A stretch of DNA of 64,000 nt. Origin: Sistotremastrum niveocremeum HHB9708. Its lineage: Eukaryota; Basidiomycota; Agaricomycetes; Sistotremastrales; Sistotremastraceae. Positions within the stretch are counted from its first letter, which is position 1. Every line of letters begins with the position of its first letter. This document shows, piece after piece, positions 1 through 12,464 of this stretch. Location: contig KV419401.1 in assembly GCA_001630475.1 (NCBI GenBank), positions 310,001 through 374,000 on the forward strand, read 5' to 3'. The notes beneath the pieces are model-generated. The model had not been told where the DNA came from. It was given only the letters and a program-made list of their open reading frames with translations, and did no database searches. The translations under genes were made by a program, and so were the position numbers.

Positions 1-505
1 ATCATCATCCCATGGCGGGCTAAGCATAGGATATTTAAGCAAACGTTCTTCGGGCCGTAGCTCGCCCGGCTCCCTCTCCTCATAGTTCTCGGTTTTTGAG
101 GACACAACTGAGTTAATATGATTCAAGATCTCCGTTTGTTGCTTCATGTATCCTGTAAGCTCATTCATGAAGGCTGATTGCTGCCTCATGAAATCGTCCA
201 TGGACATCCTCGTCAATTGGCGTAGATCTCCTGATACTCTGACAGTTTCGTCAGGATGGTCATGACAGTACCACTCTGAGCAACCACTTACTGGCAGAAT
301 TGATGGCACAAGTCGTGAACCCCGACTGGCAGCGACTGGCAGCGCCGCAAGCCTGCTTGGGAGAGTTTGATGGGGGCGATGTGCATCCTCAGGAGTGAAG
401 TCGGGACCAATATGTATTGCCGCCACTCGGCGCCGCGCTACGGCGCCACGTGGTCGTGTACGATGCCTGGGACCTGGTGCTGAGTCGCAATTTCAAGTTT
501 GTTCA
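1..505 (-). other. Unidentified open frame running off the left edge
   Basis: A minus-strand frame of about 165 codons is open to base 1. It has no convincing start codon at its upstream end. The translated segment is moderately charged, with a WYCHDHPDETV stretch near 280-250 and a helix-prone Met/Gln-rich stretch (MDDFMRQQSAFMNELTGYMK) near 205-145, then an acidic tail. I do not recognise the family. The helix-rich, cysteine-poor look would suit either a terminal exon of a host gene or a remnant of a structural gene from an old LTR-type element; nothing in the window decides between them. Confidence 0.3.
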
Positions 506-1914
506 CCTGATAAGCAAATCGAAGGTCAAACGTTCACGCGCACCAGATGGACTGACAGGGCTTTGTTTGTTCAATTCGACGGAGAATTCCCGATTTCCCA
601 CTGTCGGTTGAGCCACGAACCCTGCTCCCCAATCCTGCTATCCTGCCTGCAACATGGATCTTCCTCTTCCCAAATGTTAGTGTCAGGTCTAGACCGTCAC
701 AGTTATCCTGAGACTCATGTACTCCAACTCTTCAATCAGTCGGTGGCCTGGTGAGTCTCTCCGTCGGTCTGAGGTTTGACTCCGAGAAGCCCGAGTCTTC
801 GACGCTTCTCATCACTGTCATCAGTCCTTTCTGGCGCCAGGGGGGTTATTGAGCGTTGGAACTGGACCAATGGAACAGTAAGAAGATGTGATGGCTTGAC
901 CCCATCAGAACAAGACGTGGGCTCCCGGTTCACTGTTCACCCGAGCTACTCGGTATAGGGTGTTTCACCGGGTCCCTTGACACTATCATGGCTATCGCAA
1001 GGAAATTTAGGAACAGGTAACCGTACATGTAATCACAACATACTATGTAAGACTCGAGCTAGCGCCTGCAGATTAGTCCGTTGCTCTGGGTCATGTGCAG
1101 AAATCACACATCGTTGAGAAACCCTTTCTCAGTATTCCTTTGAAGATTATCAATCAACAAATTTATTCATCAATAACTCGGCAACTAGACAGCTCGAAAA
1201 CAATACATCAGACCTTCCGACAATGGGATGGCTACTCTGGCCCACAGGGCCATCCCGGTGCGATATTCAGTCATTTCAGTAAGATTCACATGCATGATCG
1301 CCCAAGCGTGATTACTATAGGTTCCTCCACAGATTTTTCCAATTGGGCCCACTACATCAATAGCTCCTCATTCTCCTGACCCTGGCTTGAACGGATGAAC
1401 TCTTCAGACAATGAGCTTATATCCAAGTTAGCGGGTCAACTCGCAACTGCTGATGATACGATTCATGAAGGGTACAAGAGGGCTTAAGGTAAATTGGCGG
1501 GAGAGATTGGCGAAAGACAGAACAATAACATTTCTATGACATGAACGTATTTGGAGTAATGGAGTAGTGTTCCATGTAAATGCAACGTGTCATATATATA
1601 GGACACGCCTTTTGGACAAAATGCCCTGGCATGACACAAGTTCCACAACAGACCCTCGGGCCTGTTGCTCGCCAATTTGGGTTGAACGCAGTCGTCTTCA
1701 ACACGAAACATCCTGTAGCAGGCCCCTTAGTATTAGTGCATGGACTGCATATCAACCCGTAGATTATCTGACCTGTCGAGTGTATCTCTTGGCCATGTGT
1801 TGTCAATGTAGACCAATGACTCTGTATAAGTGTATATTGTGCCAAGAAATACAGCGATTGCTGCGTGGGCTCAGTGTGTTGCCTCTGACGACGCGTTCTT
1901 CCCAACGGATGAAC
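506..1914. other. No supportable gene
   Basis: About 1.4 kb with only short, overlapping open frames on both strands, none with splice sites or recognisable motifs. I see no tRNA fold, tandem repeat or long inverted repeat here. It may hold decayed repeat material continuing from the left edge. Confidence 0.5.
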
Positions 1915-2233
1915 TCATTCTTGTTCGTCTGATCCCCCGGCTTTCGATGTAGATAAAGGTGTAGGAGTTTTGGTTGGTTCTACAAAAAATTGAATTAGCT
2001 GTGTGGCCGTTGGTCGCTTCAAGTACCAGCTTACCAGTCTTCCCTTCGGTCGCATCGGCAGACGTATTTCCACCACTGGCAGCCACAGCACCAGAGGTAA
2101 TGATAGTTCGACTCTTCTTCAAATACATGCGATCCTCCTCAAGTGCGTCCCAGGTCGGGGGTGTCGGCTTCTCTTTCTTAGGTGGGTTCGTGCTTATGGC
2201 AGACCTGCGTCTACGAACATTAGTAGTTTTCAT
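1915..2233 (-). CDS. Small hypothetical protein (87 aa, two exons)
   Basis: ATG at 2233, TGA at 1915-1917. A clean 55-base intron (1980-2034 on the plus strand, donor GTAAGC, branch GCTAATTC, acceptor TTTTGTAG) joins exon 1 (2035-2233) to exon 2 (1915-1979) in frame, giving 87 residues. The protein starts with an Arg cluster (VRRRRS), has a Pro/Lys segment (NPPKKEKPTPPTWDALEEDR) and a Ser/Thr/Gly-rich acidic tail ending SKAGGSDEQE. It looks disordered and I know no family for it. An in-frame TAG lies just upstream of the ATG, inside what looks like another 3' splice site (CTAAC about 28 bases before CTCCTAG), so a 5'-UTR intron is likely. The splice geometry is the main evidence that this is real. 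Confidence 0.55.
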
Positions 2234-3136
2234 GAGGATGGATGGATCCTAGGAGGCGGCGGAGGTCACGGTGAGTTAGCACGAGATGGAGGCGGGACGG
2301 AGTTCATATACGCTCCTGAGGCTGTCCCCTCTTCCTTTGTATCTCCGTGAAACGGATCTTAAGAGCGAAGTTTACGTGTTGCCTGACACTTTGCACTACT
2401 TCGTCGGTACAACCCCGGTCTGGCACTAGTACTGCGAAGAATCTCGATGTGAGAACAGGATTACACACACCGGTTGCGGCAGTTCGCTATCAATATGTCC
2501 CGGACGATTCAGATCGAGTCAGGATAGTCATACAACGTCCCCACTGGAGAGCCAATACCTTTCCCGTCTGCTCGAGTACTCAGTACTGAACTACTCAGTC
2601 CTCTGACTCCTCCACTTTCTCCGAATCGATCGCACACGGAGCGGTCAGTGCCGGTATGAAACGGCTTTATGTTGGCGCTGGAATATGTATTGTTAGAAAC
2701 ACGCTACCAATTCGGTCAACAATCATCTTATCTTATATTCCCTCCGCTTCATACACCGTTGTACATCTTTGCTGGCTAGCATGCTGCAGTTCATAGATCA
2801 CTGCAATGTTCGTTCTCCGATCCGCAGACGATGTTTTCTGAAATGTTTTCCCAGCGAGTTGAATCTTCTCGGGATGTTCCAAGCTCTCGGGGCGCCCTCG
2901 GTGATATCGGCCCGACAGACCACGAATGACGTTTGTTTATATGTGTTGATCAATACATGAAACCAGACTCTTGAGCCTCGTTGTTGGCTTTTCTGATATG
3001 CTGTTTCAGCACCTCGCTGTGAGGGACTATTATGATCCACGTATTATAATATATTCTCATTAATAATATGCACCCATCCAACTGTAGGAGAAAAATTTTA
3101 TCGTCCAGGTCGCTCAGAACGTGTTCAGCCCGAAGT
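2234..3136. other. Intergenic; no supportable gene
   Basis: About 900 bases between the small minus-strand gene and the 3' end of the flippase gene. Open frames are short and overlap on both strands without splice signals. It presumably holds the promoter and possible 5'-UTR intron of the small gene and the flippase terminator. Confidence 0.5.
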
Positions 3137-6100
3137 CTAGAGCAATTTGCTCGTCGCAGCAGGTGAGATCCGACTTTTGATGAGCTTGAAGATGTAGAGA
3201 GGCAGAGAGCTGACTGCAACGATGACAGCAACTTTCCAAGCGAACCGTTGCGAGATGACGAATGAAAGATCTGGGTGATGTATTAAGACAAGAGTCACAG
3301 AGGAAGGGAAGGACAAACCGAAATATTCCGGAAGGAAAGCCATACTGACTGCGTAAAATAATAGCGTGACGATCTCAGCGATGACCATGTACGGATGCCT
3401 ATTTGATATCAGTGCTTGGACAAGTGGTATAATTGAGAAATAATACCAGATAGTTATTTGCAATGCGACCATGATAAGTTCATTGAGAATAAGCGCCGTA
3501 AACGAAATTGATACGATGTTCAGGAATTCATTCTCAAAGAGGAGAAGAGACATAATCATGATTGCCCCGCCTTGAGGACAGGTTAGGCATTAATTTGATA
3601 AAATAAAAAGAGAAGTACCTTGATACATGCTGATCATGAACCATTGGAAGAAAGTTTTGTACGACAATGATCGGCCCTGAACCCCTGACTCAGTATAGGT
3701 ACCGCGAACAAGGGATAATACTGACCTTAGTCAATTCCTTATACAACTCCGGATACAACAATGCCAGATCCTCATTCACATCCCGATCCAACACCAACGA
3801 AAATACCGGAAGCATAGTATAAACAGTCGCATATCCAACCATCAGCCACCCCTGATAAAGCGGTAACGGTGCAAAATAGAAGATGGCCGAGAACACAGCT
3901 TGCATGACTGAGATAATGAGGCCGCGATGAATAACGAATTGGGCCAGCTTCGCGGAACGTTTGTACGAATTTCGACCATGCCAGAGAAGGAGTTTTGTGA
4001 GGTGGCTGAACTGAGTCACTGAGAAATCGGCAGCGAGGGAGGCTTGTTTTCCTTCTTTTCCAACTATGCCCACGCCTGGTATTATCCGTATTTAGTTCGG
4101 CCGTCTTAGGGTTGGGATAGGAGACAGGAAGGGACGTACCGACATCCGCTGCTTGGATCATGCTGACGTCATTGCCTCCATCACCGATACAGCAGACGCG
4201 TTTCTTGGTATGTGTCCGTATGAGTCGTGCGACATCGGCTTTTTGAGTGGGCGAACAGCGACATGCTACTACGGCTGAGAGTTTCGTAGCGATCTCGATG
4301 AATTCGAGCTTGAAGAGGTCCAGGCATAGCTAGCAAAGGTCGTCTATTAGCTCAAGTAATACTCAGAATGGTAAGTAAGATACCTGAAGCGACTCTCCGT
4401 CGATGACGAGACAGCAATCCAATTTAGATTGAAGGAACTCCAATTGATCCCGGACCTGATCCGCAGTCTTCACTGGATGAATATGAGTGATATTCGAGAT
4501 CAATGGAGGAATAACGTACATTTAGCCACTTGATGGATATATTGATTCCTTGCAACCAATTTCGTCGAGATGGCGATGCAAGTTGCAGTCTCAATCTTAT
4601 CTCCTGTTAGCATCCAGATTTTGATTCCCGCATTCCTCAGTAATTCCAGCGTAGCCTTGACATCATCCTGCAACTTATCCTCAACACCCGTCAGTCCCAA
4701 GAGCTCCAACCCCTGTTCAAGAACCTCCGAAACAACGCGCGACATAGCTTCATTTCGCCCCTCCAGGCTGATCGAAGCCTCGTGGTAACGAGATTTGAAA
4801 TTTTGGTATGTATCTTCACTAAGCTTCTTCCGCCCAACAACGAGCGTACGAAGACCATCTCTCGCCATATTCGCGCATTCTTCATCAAGCCAATCGTTCC
4901 GCATCACTATACGCGCCATGACGACATCGGCACCTTTTTGAAGGAAGAGGATTTCATGAGTTTGGTCGTCTCGGACGACTATACCCATTCGTTTGGATTC
5001 GGAGGTGAAGGGGAATATATCGAGAATTGTGAAATTTAAAAGGGAGCCGGACGGAGATTGCAGGGTTATGGAGGTTCGGGAGCGGGCGGTTAGAGTGAGC
5101 CCGACTGAGGATGTCCATTGGACTATTGCGACTTCGTCTGGAGAAGAAGCTTGGTATGTAACCGAGCCGTCGTCGTTCGTTACGGGCGTGACCTATCAAC
5201 AAATTAGTCGGCTCAATATATGAACCTCGAGAAAGTGAAGAAACGTACGTTGTGACAGAGAGCAAGACTGAGAACAACGTCTTTCAGTCTTGCCGACATG
5301 TCCCTCTTACCTCTAGTGGCTAGCTGGACACCAGTAGCTACGGATCCCTGTCTGAGGTGCGCTGAATTACGTCATTAGTTCGTTATGTTACAACAACACT
5401 GGGACCACTGACGTGCGTTGACATCGAGACCGAAGGCAATAGCCAGTTGATGTGCCACTTCATCCATAGCATCAAAGCCGTAAGATATTGTGCCCATATG
5501 TAACTTCTTCAACTCCATTTCTGTTTCGGTGATTAGCCATACGGTGCCGTTGGAATGTTGAATGGACTCACCGTTCTGCGTCAGAGTTCCCGTCTTGTCG
5601 CTTAATAGATATTCAATTCGACCGAGTTCTTCGGGAAGCGTTGATGTCCTGACAATAGTATTTGGAATTTCATGGTCGGACATTATTTGGTTCGCATAAA
5701 CTGTTTTGCCCATATCCAAATTCACTCGTAACCTAGTCAAGAAAAATGATGAGAGGGAGGTTCGGATAGAGCAAGTGACACATACGAGATCGGGATGATT
5801 GAAGAGAAAAGAATGAGAAACCGGAATATATAGGTATACCAAGCACCCCTGAAGCCATTCAAGGCAACGAGCAATACACTCAGAGCGAAAGTAACAGCAC
5901 ATAGAATCTGCTCTGAATGAGAAACTTGAACACACAAATACAGATTCGGAGCAAACCTTGGCCAGTCTATTGATCTCTACATCCAACAAACCAACTTTCG
6001 TCTCAGGATGACTCGTATTCATCACCGCGCGCGTCTCACTTCCGGTATACAGTACGAATCCGACGGCTGATCCAGACGCAAGGACTGTGTTTGACCATAA

Positions 6101-7367
6101 CAGATTATCTGATGTCAGGGGTTCGACCTTTGGGACGGGATCTAGGGGGAGGTGAGGATTCGAGGGATGCACTGTGAGCGCTGTTGAAGCAGAGGGAGAT
6201 GGAGGGAATGGAGCGCTTTGGGGATAAGACGTTGTGAACGTTCCGACGAATGTGTGGATGTCCTTTATCGGAGGGTCGGCTGTATGCACTTCAGTAAATA
6301 GACACGAAGCGAAACGAGATGTGCAGACCATATATTTCTGCTTCTAGGCTCAACAAATCCTCGTCACTCGAGAACTTTTGACAGCTAGGTACTGCAACGC
6401 GTAGCTTCCAATCAGTCTCGCCATCCAATTGATCCGTTCTGATGAAGCAAGTCCCGCTTTCATCACTCGTCCGAAGCAACACCAAATCTGCAGGAACGCG
6501 CTGATTCTTCTCCAGATGAACTAGGTCTCCAACTTTCAGCTTAGATGATGGGACAGGCTGCAGAGAGGGAGATGCGGAGGGCGTAAGGACCATATATCGG
6601 GCAGAATTGGCTTCAACATCTCGCAGGTGTCGTTTGTAATCGTCGTATGCCTCTTTGCCCATTGTAACTGCTAACACAAATGCCAAGGGGGCAATGTATG
6701 TCACGAGAAAGCCTAAACAGAGCTGGGCGTCGTCGAGCTAAAACGGGAGAAGTAGAAGAGAACGAACCTATTTTGAGCGCAGGGATGAACTGGGAGAGGG
6801 CAACCAGTAGGAAATAGAGGTTGAAGAAGAACTTGAATTGTTCGTAGAGGACGAGGGGGAGGAAGGTGAAGACATTGTATTTCTGGTTGCGGGCGACGTT
6901 GGCAGGAAACTTGGACCGCAGTTTGTCTGTACTATAATCAGGATATGTCGCGAGCGGTAGGGAGTCGACTTGCCTGGCGGTCGAAAGGGAATTGTTCGCG
7001 AGCGATCTCGAGAGGTAGACCGCCGACTTGCTACTGACGACGAGCGCGAAGGCTTGACCTGCAAGTCGTGAGCGGTGATAGTGATAGACAGGAGAGCACG
7101 AACTGGTTCAGGTGGTTGTTCAGGCCAACGTTCCCCTTCCTCAGATTTACCCAATAACGATGCCTCTTCTTCATGTTGAACATCCTCATCCGTATATCTC
7201 TGTCTACCTTTGCCCTTTCTCCTCGACGTAGCAGATGATGACGACGTGTTCATAAATCGCGCGTCTGGTGTTGAAGGCGTCAACGGCGAATTAGGTCCTT
7301 CGGAAAGAACTGGTCGATATGAGTGTCTTGAAGTTAGTTTAAGAGGATGGAGGGGTATATTGGACAT
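3137..7367 (-). CDS. NEO1: P4-type ATPase, phospholipid flippase of the NEO1/ATP9 subgroup
   Basis: Multi-exon gene coding for roughly 1,050-1,150 residues, about the usual NEO1 length. A disordered N-terminus ([10 protein letters not shown]) leads to the first membrane pair, then the actuator motif [11 protein letters not shown] (near 6440-6400; DGET replaces TGES in P4 pumps). The phosphorylation site [10 protein letters not shown] lies at about 5610-5575. The nucleotide-binding domain holds LQKGADVVM (near 4940), a segment typical of Neo1/ATP9. The hinge motif [10 protein letters not shown] lies near 4190-4155, followed by the C-terminal membrane helices ending at 3137. Known role of the family: flipping aminophospholipids in Golgi and endosomal membranes without a Cdc50 partner. 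The start is the ATG at 7365-7367. One intron in the N-terminal part (about 6987-6920) appears to use a GC donor (CCAG/GCAAGT). It shares its promoter region with the divergent NST1-like gene. Confidence 0.92.
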
Positions 7368-7911
7368 GCATGAACTGCCCCGTCGGCGTTGGACGCGGCG
7401 GCAGCGGTGACGTCGGGAGCAGCGCGCAGTTTCAACTCAGACACAAGGCTCAACGACGATGACGACGAGTACTGCGCATGTAAAATTTCGAAAATATTCA
7501 GGTATATGCTAGAGAGTCTATGTCATCGAGTTGCTTGCTTTGTCTCACCACAAAGCAAGCGAGTCAGGCGTGGCACTATTCCCTCAGTATCAGCGATGTT
7601 TCCTAAATAACCTGTTTTCATTCGTTGTAGAGACGTTCCTCAGATACGTTTGCATGTTCATCGTTGCCACTGACAGCGAGCAGAATATCGTAGAATATTT
7701 GAATATTTCTCCGAATATCCATCGCTTGCTGACACACAAGCACCAACAAATAGATATTTCGCGCACGTCGTCCTCGTCCTTGCCATCGTATACCGAGTGA
7801 GTACAACGGCTCATTCGTTCTCCTCGACGTCGCTTGCGACGTCCTCGATCACGATCAGCCATTATCAATATCCTCGCCCCGCTCTTTACTCACTTTTTTC
7901 CGCCTCGCCAG
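7368..7911. promoter_or_regulatory. Shared divergent promoter region of the flippase and NST1-like genes
   Basis: 544 bases separate the two divergent start codons. The stretch is non-coding on both strands and contains pyrimidine-rich runs upstream of the plus-strand ATG (7870-7905), as is common before fungal start codons. I see no clear TATA box. Confidence 0.5.
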
Positions 7912-10900
7912 ATGGCTCCGGCAAAGACTTCCATGGCGAAGAAGAACAAGAAAAAATCAAAACAGCAAGTCCAAGTCACGAAGGCCATCTCCTCACATAT
8001 TGTCCCATCCCCTCAGCTCGACTCCCTCGCTCACACTGGTCTCTCGCCAGAGCTCGAGTCAGTGCATGTCACCGCGACAGCCGCGCTCAGATCGTCCACT
8101 GTAGCTTTTAACCAGGAGTACACTTTTGGTCCCGACCACCAGGATTTGATTGCCACCGTTCAGGATCTGTATGCTCGTTCTGCAACAGACGACTTTTCGC
8201 CTGATCCAATGAGAGAGGAGGAACTCTTTGCTAGCCTTCCGGCTCATGTACGGAACATTATCAATGAGGCCGGTCCAAAGTTTACTGGCTCTGATGCTGA
8301 TAAAAGGCGGACATTGGAGACCATCGTTCAGAGTTTCTCTCGTGCTAGCCAGGGGAAGGTGCCTGGAGCGTTCCCGATGCATGATTCACCAGTACAGCTA
8401 TCCACTTAGTCGTCTGACACTTCTCTGATTATCTATAAACTCAGGGTCGATACGGATCTCTAGGTAACCCCCCTCGAGGCCCTTTACCATCCCCACTGGA
8501 GACTGAGATTCTCGATTCATTCGTATCATCGAACGGTATGGGTCCGGAAGACGACTATCCATCCGATGAAGATGAAGATCCTGAGGAATTCTATAATCAC
8601 AACGAATCAGACGTCGTTGGTGGCAACAAACTGAAATCTTCCAATAAGAAAAAGAAGAAGAGAGCCACTCAGCAGCCACCCCCTCTCGTTCCCGTGCAGC
8701 CAACTGCTAACCAGCGGTCGACGGCTCCTCCGACCAGTGCGAATCAGACAAGGCCTACGCCACCGAGTTCCAGAGCCGCCGGTAAACAACCGATGGCGTA
8801 TCCGGCCTCAACACCGGCGCCTACTCAGTCAACGAGGGCTCCTCCACAATCCTCTCGACCTCCTTCCAAAACGTCATCGTCCACCTATTCACATCACCGG
8901 ACAGGTACCGTTGGTGCTGGAAAGAATGGAACCATGCCTCCGCCACAACAGAAGAGTAAGCTGTGGAGTAGTAATACGGAAGAGAGAGAAGAAATCAAGA
9001 GATTTTGGCTAGGGTTGAGCGAGGAGCAGCGGCGAGCGTTGGTAAAGATTGAGAAGGAGGCAGTGCTTAAGAAGATGAAGGAGCAGCAGAAACATAGCTG
9101 TAGTTGTGCTGTGTGTGGTCGAAAACGGTGTGTCTCAACACTATTCTTCCATGGCCAAATACTGATCATACTCCAGGAACGCGATCGAAGAAGAGTTGGA
9201 AGTTTTATACGATGCGTATTACGAAGAACTGGAACAATACGCAAACTACCAACAACAATACGCATCTTCGGGCGGAACGATACCACCACCACCTGGTCCT
9301 GGTCCATTTCCCGGCTCCGTGGAACTGGACAAAAATGGTGCCGTGGTCGGCGCACATCATCATCCTAGCCATCATCATCCGAAACACCCGCCTTCGTCAA
9401 CACCAAACCACCGTGGTCTTCCAAACACACATCCAAAATCCGGTGTGGTTAATGGCTCCGTAACGACAGCTAACGCCCGTCAACCGCCGCCGCCTGCAGC
9501 TGAGTTCACAGACCAGGAAGACGAAGACGAGTACGAAGATGAATACGACGAAGAGGAAGAGGAGGAAGAAGAGGAGGAGGAGGAGGAGGAAGCTGAAGAT
9601 GGCGATGAATTGGAGGATGACGATGCCGGATTGCCACCTGGTAAACGTGGCGTACCAGGAAGTCGACGGAATGACCAAGCAGGACGAGGCCGAACAGGGG
9701 CTGCTGGGGGTGGAATGAACGGAGTGAAACCTCATCGAGACGATTTACTCGGGTTTGGAAGTAAGCTCACTGCTGCTGGTCCGTTGTTTGCACATTTCTC
9801 ACGTCTTCTCACCTTCTTTCTCTTTTGACTGATTTCTTTCTTTGCTTCTTTTCATTGCGTGGAACAGGCCCGGATAATATTCTCACTGTTGCGGATGACC
9901 TCCTCAAGAACGATGGACAGAAGTTCTTGGAAATGATGGAGAGGTTGGCTGAGAGAAGGATGCAGAGAGAAGAGGATGCAGCTCGAGGTGTTGCAGAGGA
10001 GAGTGACGAAGAGGAAGAGGATAGTCTCGAAGAGGAGGAGGAAGAGGAAGACGAGGAAGAAGACGAGGACGATGATGAAGAGGAGGAAGAGGAGGAGGTA
10101 CGTCCTACTTTGACTGTTTTGCGTTCTGCTTCGCTGATCTCACGATTCAGACCACGGAAGAGCAGAGGATGGAGCAGGGCAAGCGCATGTTCTCAATCTT
10201 CGCAGCTCGGATGTTCGAACAACGCGTTCTCCAAGCTTACAGAGAAAAGGTAGCGCAAGAGCGTCAACTGCAGCTCTTGAGGGAACTCGAGGACGAAGAC
10301 AAGGCTGCGCAGGACAGAGAAGCGAAGAAGGCTAAAGAGAACCAGAAAAAGAAGGACAAGAAAAAGTGCGGCACTGGTTGCTGTCAGTCTCTCAATTTAT
10401 TAACAGATTCACAGGGCGCAGAAGCAGCAGAAGGAAGAGGAGCGAGCACAGAAAGCCGCTGAAAAGGCTGCCGAAGAGGCTGCTCTTCGAGCTAAGCAGG
10501 AAGCTTTGGAAGAGGAGCAGCGGAAGAAAAAGGAGGAAGAACGCGCTCGCCGTGAAGCTCTAAAAAAGCAGCAAGAGGAAGAGAAGGCACGAAGGGAGGA
10601 GGAGAAGCGAAAACGACTTGCTGAGGAGAAGGAGCGAGAGGCCGAACGGGAGCGAAAGAGAAAAGAGAAGGAGGAGAAAGCAAGAGCTGAAAGGAAGGAA
10701 AAAGAAGAAAGGGAAAGAAAGGTCAAGGAAGAGAGAGAGGCCAAGGCCGCTGCTGAACGAGCAGCAGCAGCAGCGAAGAAGGAGAAGGAACAGCGCGAAC
10801 AGGCCGAAAAAGAGGAACGCGAACGGAAAGCTGCCAAGGAGAGAGAGGAGAAATTGGAGAAGGAGGCCAAAGAAAAGCTTGCTGCTCTCCATCAGCGTTC

Positions 10901-12089
10901 AGCTCAAACGAAGACTCCGTCCGGACGTGGCACTCCTGCTCAACCCACGAGAGTCGTTGCTGGATCTGGTAGCCATGCAGCTTCAGGGTCACGGACCACT
11001 CCTCTTGCGGCACCTACGCCAAAGAAGATTTTGACGAAGCCGCAGGCGCCAGTTGTCGCTTCGGCGCCTACGCCAGCTCCCAGTGGTTCTCGTGCCCCTG
11101 CGCGACCTGCTGTCGTCACCCAGGCTGGTCCATCGTCCGCCGTGGCTGTGGGCATACCTGTTCCTTCCCAGGCACCCGCATTCCCAATGGGACCAGGTGG
11201 CATTGTTGGTCAGCTGCCGCAGCAGCCCTCGCCTCCTGGCAACATGATGTATGGAAACATGGCCCAGTCTCCAGGTGTTATGATGTCTCCTAGAGCAGGC
11301 GGCAGTATGTTCCATCCTCCACCTCCTGGCATGTTCCCCGCATTTGGTGGGCCTGGCGCAATCGGTCAAACACCGCAAGGCTTGCCTCCGCCTATGGGAT
11401 CTCCCAACCCCTCTCGTGTATTTCCAAATGGTCCGTCCAGTCTTGATCCACCTTTCCAAAGGCCGATCGGATCTACTATGGCCATCGGAACACCATCCAC
11501 GATCGTATCGCCTTCCAAGCTTCCTTCAGGGCAGACGCCAACCTCACCTTCTGTTGGATTTGCCGGACCTTCGTCTGGTCATTTACGCAGATCATCAGTC
11601 CAAGATGGTGGGCCGTTCGGCGCTGTGCAGAGGCCTCCGCCTCCGATTGCACCGATTGCTCGACCTTCTGCTCCCTCAGGGTCCAGCAGCGCGACGGAGG
11701 AAAAGCCACCTTCTGGACCTTCATCTCGAAGATCTAACAGCCCTGTTCTACCTGAACGCCCTCTTGGTAGTTCTGCACTTCTCGCCGATGACGACGACGT
11801 CATTTTGCCGCCCAATTCTGGGCGTCGTATAGGCGTGGCTCCTGGTTCTATGCCATTGCATATGACAGAGCCTCTTCCTCAAGCACCGGGTGGACCTTCC
11901 TTCTCTTCCTCCCCTTGGGGGCCTCCTCAACCCCCGCCTGGCTTCGGTACACCGAGGCCACCCTCGACGCCTGCTTGGCCAGCAAGTACGAACGGCGTTC
12001 CAGTGTCAGCGCCAGGCTGGGCGACTGGATTCGGGAACTGGTACCACACGTCTCACGTACCATCTCCTCCACCTCATTCAGGTGGATAA
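7912..12089 (+). CDS. NST1: NST1-like stress response protein
   Basis: Starts at ATG 7912 ([15 protein letters not shown]). Clear introns include 8392-8444 and 9128-9176, with more near 9762-9867, 10099-10151 and 10367-10420; total about 1,250-1,300 residues. Order of parts: basic N-terminus; helical segment; poly-acidic tracts of Glu/Asp (9520-9620 and 10000-10100); a very long charged helix rich in Glu, Arg, Lys and Ala (about 10230-10890) expected to form a coiled coil; then a 400-residue Pro/Gly/Ser-rich low-complexity tail. A CAVCGRKR element (near 9105-9127) matches the short Cys motif seen before the acidic region in NST1 proteins. In yeast NST1 links salt tolerance with splicing; related fungal proteins occur in RNA granules. 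Molecular activity is unknown. The family match rests on architecture, as the composition is highly biased. Confidence 0.8.
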
Positions 12090-12464
12090 CTCTTTGCCCA
12101 GCGATCGTTTGAAGAGGCGACTGGATGCATCTCACATTCATTGTTTCTTGCTTCATCAGCATTCATTAAACGTTATATTACATTTTTCGCTTCTGAAATC
12201 ATATTTTCCACTTAGCCATTTGATCTCTGCCTTTTGATAATCAAGTCCTTCGTTCTATATGCTTCAAACATCGAACTTCAACACGACACCGGGATCGCAA
12301 GATTTGCCGAAAATCGAGTGAATAATGGTCACGTGAGAACCGTGCCTTTCAGTTTCTCGTTTCGTCGAGTCCAATTGAGTTCTTCGTAGTCACAGGACCA
12401 CAGCTAGGGCAGCAATGCTGATTCGCTATCCCAGGCGCGGTATTACGGCTGATGGTTGCAAGCC
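12090..12464. other. Intergenic
   Basis: AT-richer stretch holding the NST1-like 3' end and the SET-gene promoter. Nothing else is seen. Confidence 0.5.

Noticed and set aside
9397-9735. Minus-strand hydrophobic open frame resembling a membrane protein
   Set aside because: It is the reverse of the poly-acidic tract (GAG/GAA runs read as Leu/Phe).
10409-10892. Long minus-strand open frames rich in Ser, Phe and Leu
   Set aside because: They are the complement of the Glu/Lys/Arg-rich coiled coil of the NST1-like gene; composition explains the openness.
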